A program made the position numbers and the translations under genes. Below the pieces are notes generated by a model. It worked only from the letters and a program-made list of their open reading frames with translations, ran no database searches and was not told where the DNA came from. This document shows, in pieces, positions 58,677 through 64,000 of a stretch of DNA of 64,000 nt. Every line of letters starts with the position of its first letter. Positions within the stretch are counted from its first letter, which is position 1. The stretch is from Albifimbria verrucaria (Eukaryota; Ascomycota; Sordariomycetes; Hypocreales; Stachybotryaceae), in NCBI GenBank assembly GCA_020081605.1, contig JAHREC010000049.1:1240001-1304000 (forward strand), given 5' to 3'.

Positions 58677-58707
58677 TACTTTGCCTACCTTGCCTTGCCT
58701 TGCCTCG
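58677..58707. repeat. CCTTG pentamer tract
   Basis: Consecutive TGCCT/CCTTG units, closely similar to the tract at 47137-47175. Confidence 0.75.
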
Positions 58708-58809
58708 CCCTCTGTCGACCCAGTACGGATACCAAGGTGCCCTAGGTAGCTCCCAGCTAATGCCAGACACAGCTAATTTTTTCTCTCTCGCTCTGATATG
58801 CACCACATG

Positions 58810-58825
58810 CACACACACACACACA
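58810..58825. repeat. CA microsatellite
   Basis: A run of CA dinucleotides in the EF-2 upstream region. Confidence 0.85.
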
Positions 58826-60064
58826 TCTCCGTAGCGACGGCGTGAGCAACCCAGACCAGTCACCCGGCCAAACGTGAAACTGCTCCCCTCCCTACCTCTC
58901 TACTTACTCCATGCAGCAGGAGGGAAGGTCGAGGTCCAAAAGGGTGGTCCGTCCTTTCACAGAGTGCGTCCCACACACGCCTCGCCCTCGCCCTCGCCTC
59001 ACACACGCTGGCGCCCGCACCACTCACGCACACGCACACACACAACAAATGGATTCTCATGAGGGCAACAAGCCCTGGTAGCTCTTCGGAGCCCAATGGG
59101 ACCAAACTCGCGCTAGAGCTGGGAAAGCTCCAGTACTATGTACCCATGATGTAAACGGCATAGGCAGCCCATAGGTACTATGCAGATCGCACCTCTGGGC
59201 CCGGCCAGAATCCACCCTCGCAAAAACGTAAACCGAGGATGCTGCCTCACGCCGCAAACGATGTATTCTCCCCATGCTTTGGCTATGCGGCGTGGCTTGG
59301 TAGTCAGAGGGCGAGGTAGAAGCTTTCCTCCGGAGCCTGATGCTAGCACATCAATGGTTCATGCAGAGGAGCGTGCACGTGTAGCAAGTACAAGCTATCT
59401 CCATGTCGAGCCACTAGCCGAGAGCTCTCCTCTGCCTAGGTACCCTACGCCCTACCCTACACCCAACCATCTCACACATCAGTGTCTTGGTCGACCGTCA
59501 AGGACCAACACTTTTCCTGGAAATTGAGCTTACAAAAGACTTGTTGGCTGGGCCGTCGCACAATTACCAATTACAGACTCTCGTATGCGTCAGAGTCGTA
59601 GCACCACAGTACTAGATTTGCCATCTTGCATCGTGATTCCACGGCCCATCGACCCACCAACCCAGAAGTATCCACAGGCCTATTTGTCTTGCAGATGAAC
59701 CCACTCAGTTCATCGTCTCGACAAAGCATCACCAGGAACCCTATTGTTTGAGTATCACGAGTTTCAACCATATCATGCCTGTCTACCAGCTTTGTTCTGG
59801 GTATAAGAACCTTGATTCTTGCCGAAGGAGTCATGCTTACAACTCACACCGGGTGACTCATTGCTATCATCATCATTCTGGGTTTGCCTCAACAATCACA
59901 CTGTTTGCCCCAATGCTTACCAAACCATCCTATAATTATTTTGGTTCATCCTACGTACTGATCTTACCTAGGTTATGCTAAAAAGGAAAATAATGTAAAA
60001 CTCCTAATCCCATCTATATGATTTAATGCTCGCTTGTTGACTCCCCAACCCTAACCCTCCTCCA

Positions 60065-63000
60065 TTATGCCCCCAGAATTCGTGAATATGCGTCTTCCAC
60101 CTCACCCGCAAGCTCCAGCAGCGTAACAATGACAATCTGATGTGTCAGGTTCGGGAGCCTGTCTCTATGTAATCCAATCCACTCAAGTGGCGGCGTTGCC
60201 TCGCCCATGTCCCTCAGTTGCGGCGTTTCAATCACTGGCGGCTCTAGCGCTTGGTATTCGAACTTGGACTGGGGCACGTTAACCTCAGCCGTGATCTTCT
60301 GCTGCTGGCCATCCAGGCTCTCTCCTTCAGCCTCCGGTACTCCTGTGATCTTCACTGCAGTCATTGGGAGCTCGTGACCCCATATCTGCTCCAGTGATTT
60401 GGTGTGGTTCGCCCACATTCCACGGATGAAGCTGATGCGAGAGTAGTTCCACCCAACCTCCACTTTGCCCTCGAACGCGCTCTTGAAGATGTAATCAATG
60501 TGGTTGCTGTTCGGCTTCTGCCACGTCTCCATCGTCGCTGCCACTCTGGGGACTCTCAGGATGGTCCCGCCGCGCGATCCAGTAGCTCGCTGCACTACGT
60601 CTGCTACCGAGATCTCGCTAAGTATCTTTGGAGCCTCGGCGTCTCGTACCCCTGCCAGGCCAATCCGTAGCTGGCCGAGTGTCATCCGAAGGATGCTGTG
60701 TATACGCCTTTGCTCCACGCTGGCGGCGAACCGAGCGTATGCGTTAAGTGCCTCCATCTTTAATATCTGGTGGTCGGAGAAAGTGCTGGGGAATACACCC
60801 AAGTTGAGTGCCTTCAGCGTCACGACCACATCCGTATCAAGAGAGATGGGCGACTTGGCCAGTGTGTCGTCCTCCGGAAGTTTTGGTTTGCGTGTCAAGA
60901 GCTGCGTGTGTGCCTTGTTTGTGCTTGACCTACGCTTTTTGAACTTTTCGATTTCCCTGAGCGACGACTCAAAGCTTTCCTTCTTTTCTTGCATGAGCTT
61001 CTGGAAAGCTTGATAAAGCGCGACAGCTTGTGCCGCCGACGTCGTTGTGCCGAACACCTGCACCGCATCTCCATCGAACATGGCTACCAGACGATCTCCG
61101 CTTCCTCGCGTCCTTCGCGCACATTATACATTAGGAACTCTAATGTAGTAATATCCGCGATCAGGAATGCTTGATAATCGAACGCAGCTTTGACGCGGAA
61201 TGCGTGGAAAATCATTGATGCTTGTACCAAGGGGTCTCGTTCAATGCTTCCTCTCTTCTTGGCCACTGAATCGAGGTCCGGAGCTTGAAGTCCTGCATAG
61301 CCACCGACCCGCTCAACCTTCCTGTACAATCCATGCCCATTTTGCTGAATCCCAGGCATAGGTTTTGCTCCCAGTCTGATGTCTTCTTCGAAGACACCCA
61401 TAGATCGGTAATTTCGAAGACGGACCGTCCGATGGCCTGGCCAAAATCGACACTCACATCGAGTGCAGCAATGGATATAGTAGCTGTCCAGGGAACGCAG
61501 CTGTTGCCGCCACTTGCTGATACCGCTGAACCAGGTGACCCTGTGAAGTTTCTGTGACAATCTTCGCGACAGGTGCTGTAGTCCCTTGTCGTAGTTCCTT
61601 GGGATACCAGATCTCACGGAAGAGAAGAAAGTCTTGAACCTGTTTTGCGTTTATAGAGAGCTTCATCGGACTGATATTCAAAATGGCCGACACGCCGCTG
61701 GTTCCGCTGACGTGTTTGCTGTTGAGGAATGATAGAGTGATTTTGTCAATCTCAAAGCTTCCGGTGGATTCTCTTGAGTAGACATGCTGCACTGACGCCT
61801 CAGGCTTGGTAAAAGTACCAGATATCGCAAAGAAGTTACCCAGCTCTTGAGAGTGTACCGTGTTGACAGTGAAATAAATGCTCTCAAAGCGCATCGTTGC
61901 AGCAACTCGAGCGATAGGTTGGCAGCTCAAAGAAAACTCCTGCCTGCAAATGCGTAACCCAAGATTCAACTTGAGTCGTCCGAGTACTGCACTTGGATCT
62001 GCAGTAAGAATGTTATCCTCGTCTATAGGTTTGCCGTTTTCCTGCTTCGGATTTGGTGTGTCAGGCGTTCGAGTTTGTTCGTCGGCTGCATCGTCGGCAA
62101 CCACTTCTTTAACGCTGGACACAATCTCCAGGACGAGAGGCACCACTGACGGGTATAAAATGTTGTTAGACGCATCGACTTTGATCTCTCCATAGAGAGA
62201 AGGGTCCTCATGACCGTTGTCTTGGTATTCGGCCTTCCATGCGAGGCCTGGGCTACGCAAGATAGCCGCGCTGCCAGAATCATCCGCAAAGAATTGGCCG
62301 TACTTGCCACCCAAGGACGACCGGCCAGTCAACCCCTCGTTGACCCCTCTCTTTCCAGATATGTAGACAACAGCGCCAGCAAAGTCGGCATCGATGAGCA
62401 AGCTCTCTAAGCGCTTGTTTCCGAATAGACTCTGTTGCTGTCGGGGCTGAGGTGTGCTCTCCACCTTTTCCACCGGTGCTTTGCTGGTATTCCATTGCGC
62501 CGAGGCTTGTTGTACGTTCTTCATTGACAAAGATATTGACTTGATCACGTATGCGACTGGGACAATGAAACCCGAAGTAAGCCGTAAATCCAGAGACTCA
62601 CCAATAGCCTGGAAAGCCATGCGACGGAAGTCAGCACCGGATACATAGCCTATGTTGAAGATAATCTTGGGAAGCAATGCCGAGTGCAGTGATCGAATAC
62701 TTCTATCCTGTCCTGGGGCACTGTTTGAAGCTGGAAGTCCTCAATAAGAAGACGTGCTGAATTCTTTGTTCTCGTGCCGAATTCTATCAAATTGATCGAG
62801 AGGACCATGTCTTCAATGTTGCCGCACTGTTCGTCCGGTTCGTTTGAGACATCCCACGTAACTTGAATGTTCCGAAGTTCGAAACGATACATGACGGATG
62901 ATAAAACAGAGTCCAATATGTCGCTGTCTTGGCTCACTTCCTCATTGTCGTTGAGCATGATGCGTGGCTTGGACTGTCGTAGCTTCCTCAGGTACTCTAG

Positions 63001-64000
63001 CTCACGCGAAGTGTCAAGATCTTTAATCTTGTCACCGAGATAACCCAAGACATCTACAACTGTTGAAACAGTTTCCGGAGAAAGGTTAACATCCAGATCG
63101 TCGCTTCTGAAACTGAACGACCAATCTTCTTTCCATCTTTCCCGGTGGTTGAGTTAGCCGAGATTGTAACGCTAGCTGAAAGACTTCCGCATGACCTCAT
63201 TGAGTCATGTTTGCCTCTCTGAATGTCTAGACCGATTTGATTGAGCTTCAGATGCACTTCCGGATAACTGAGAATTGGGCCTTGAGGGTCGTGACGGTTG
63301 GACGACTGCAAGTATACCTTATCCAAGGAGAACAGGACCCGGGCAGTGGGTTCAAGTTCAGATTTGAGTGAGGTCTTAGCAAGTATCTCTAGGCCGCCGA
63401 AAGTTGTTTGAAGATTGTACACGATACTGAGTTTAGAACCCTCTTTCTCCGAGGGCTTCGGCGCTTTGTCCGATCCGAAGATATCTGTGAGGTGACCCTG
63501 GATGATCTGACTTTGCTGTTGAATCTCTTTTATAGCGCTAGAAACTTGAGGCCTGTTTAATGCTGCTAGAAGGCTGTAAACTGATGACGCATCTAACCTG
63601 ACTCTCTCCATCGACGTAAGTACGGTCAAGACGTGGTTCGAGTTTTGGCTGTGGCTCGTAATGTGCCCATTAGTCGGAGGTATTTGCAAGAGTGAGATAC
63701 GTCGACGTTCATTGTTTACGTTCACTTGCATCTCGTGTGAGTTTTCCTTGATGTCAAAATCGAACAAAATCTCTCTGCCAAACTTCATGGCGCATGATGC
63801 CCGGGCCACAACACCAGATATTTTGTATGTTAGTGGTTGAGCCAGGGAATACTGATGCTGTAGCAGTCAAGGAACATAGCAAGGTTGACTCGTGAGTTTG
63901 ATAACCAATCCCCTGATTTGCTGCTGCCTTTTTCTTCAGCTGGAGATGAAGGTAAATGTCCTTGTAAGCGATGGAGCTGAGCGACTTCGTCTCTGACCAG
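60065..64000 (-). CDS. csf1: Csf1, bridge-like lipid-transfer protein, C-terminal part
   Basis: Partial gene running off the right edge; the visible part is the last ~1300 residues of a very large protein. Csf1 belongs to the KIAA1109/Tweek (BLTP1) group of rod-shaped proteins that carry lipid at ER contact sites. Recognisable strings are LHSALLPKIIFNIGYVSG, SLDLRLTSGFIVP, FLLFREIWYPKELR, VDFGQAIGRSVFEITDLWVS and, near the end, ATPPLEWIGLHRDRLPNLTH then EVEDAYSRILGA before the stop at 60065-60067. A conserved coiled basic stretch (REIEKFKKRRSS) lies near 60950. No introns are needed; frame changes near 63080, 62690, 61483, 61233 and 61083 each fit one missing base. The frame remains open upstream of 63809 towards the edge. 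FMP27-type lipid-transfer proteins were considered, but their signature motifs were not found. Confidence 0.8.

Larger units (their letters stand above)
58048..60064. other. Intergenic region with EF-2 promoter, 2 kb
   Basis: Promoter and 5' UTR of EF-2 (right of 58047) and 3' flank of csf1. It holds an 18-base A run (58450-58467), a CCTTG pentamer tract (58677-58707) and two CA-rich runs (58810-58825 and about 59029-59044). A single TAACCCTAACCC-like word at 60047-60058 is not an array. No gene supported. Confidence 0.5.

Noticed and set aside
60045..60060. Telomere-like CCCTAACCC word (also GGTTAGGG near 33589)
   Set aside because: Single occurrences, not tandem arrays, and flanked by unique sequence.

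Overview
The window is nuclear DNA of a filamentous ascomycete, most likely a Sordariomycete. The evidence is short introns (50-130 nt) with GTAAGT-like donors and CTAAC-type branch points, no operon spacing, and protein families typical of Pezizomycotina: a SREA-type double-GATA repressor, a homeobox/C2H2 factor, a DUF3425 bZIP factor and a FlbE-like protein. I cannot fix order or genus.

Layout: a signal-peptide repeat surface protein (+, 481-2276) faces an F-box/WD40 protein with ubiquitin-interacting motifs (-, 3285-6813). Then come about 8.3 kb with no gene I can support (6814-15155). A three-module cysteine-cluster protein follows (+, 15156-16371). From 18.3 to 28.7 kb lie several nuclear regulators: a Clr2-like silencing protein (-), Nse1 of SMC5/6 (+), an unknown single-pass membrane protein (+), the COMPASS subunit Bre2/Ash2 (-), and the iron-responsive repressor SreA (+). 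Then come a single-pass protein with a proline-rich tail (+, 30913-32103), a large homeobox/C2H2 protein with a five-unit helical repeat (+, 34535-38176), a FlbE-like protein (+), an MFS transporter (+), an unknown protein (-, 42780-44278), a DUF3425 bZIP factor (+), methylenetetrahydrofolate reductase (+, 48598-50485), an RBM26/27-type RNA-binding protein (-, 51343-53951), elongation factor 2 (-, 55056-58047), and the C-terminal part of Csf1, a bridge-like lipid-transfer protein (-, 60065 to the window end).

One property governs how the window must be read. Almost every gene is interrupted by one-base losses, mostly in short C/G runs. In EF-2 nine such losses are visible, and adding nine bases gives exactly 844 codons plus a stop. 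The same pattern is seen in at least 15 other genes. I treat these as base-call or assembly errors, not pseudogenes, and give each gene as one span across its frame changes. Protein lengths quoted are after allowing for the missing bases. The only in-frame stop not explained this way is at 53507-53509.
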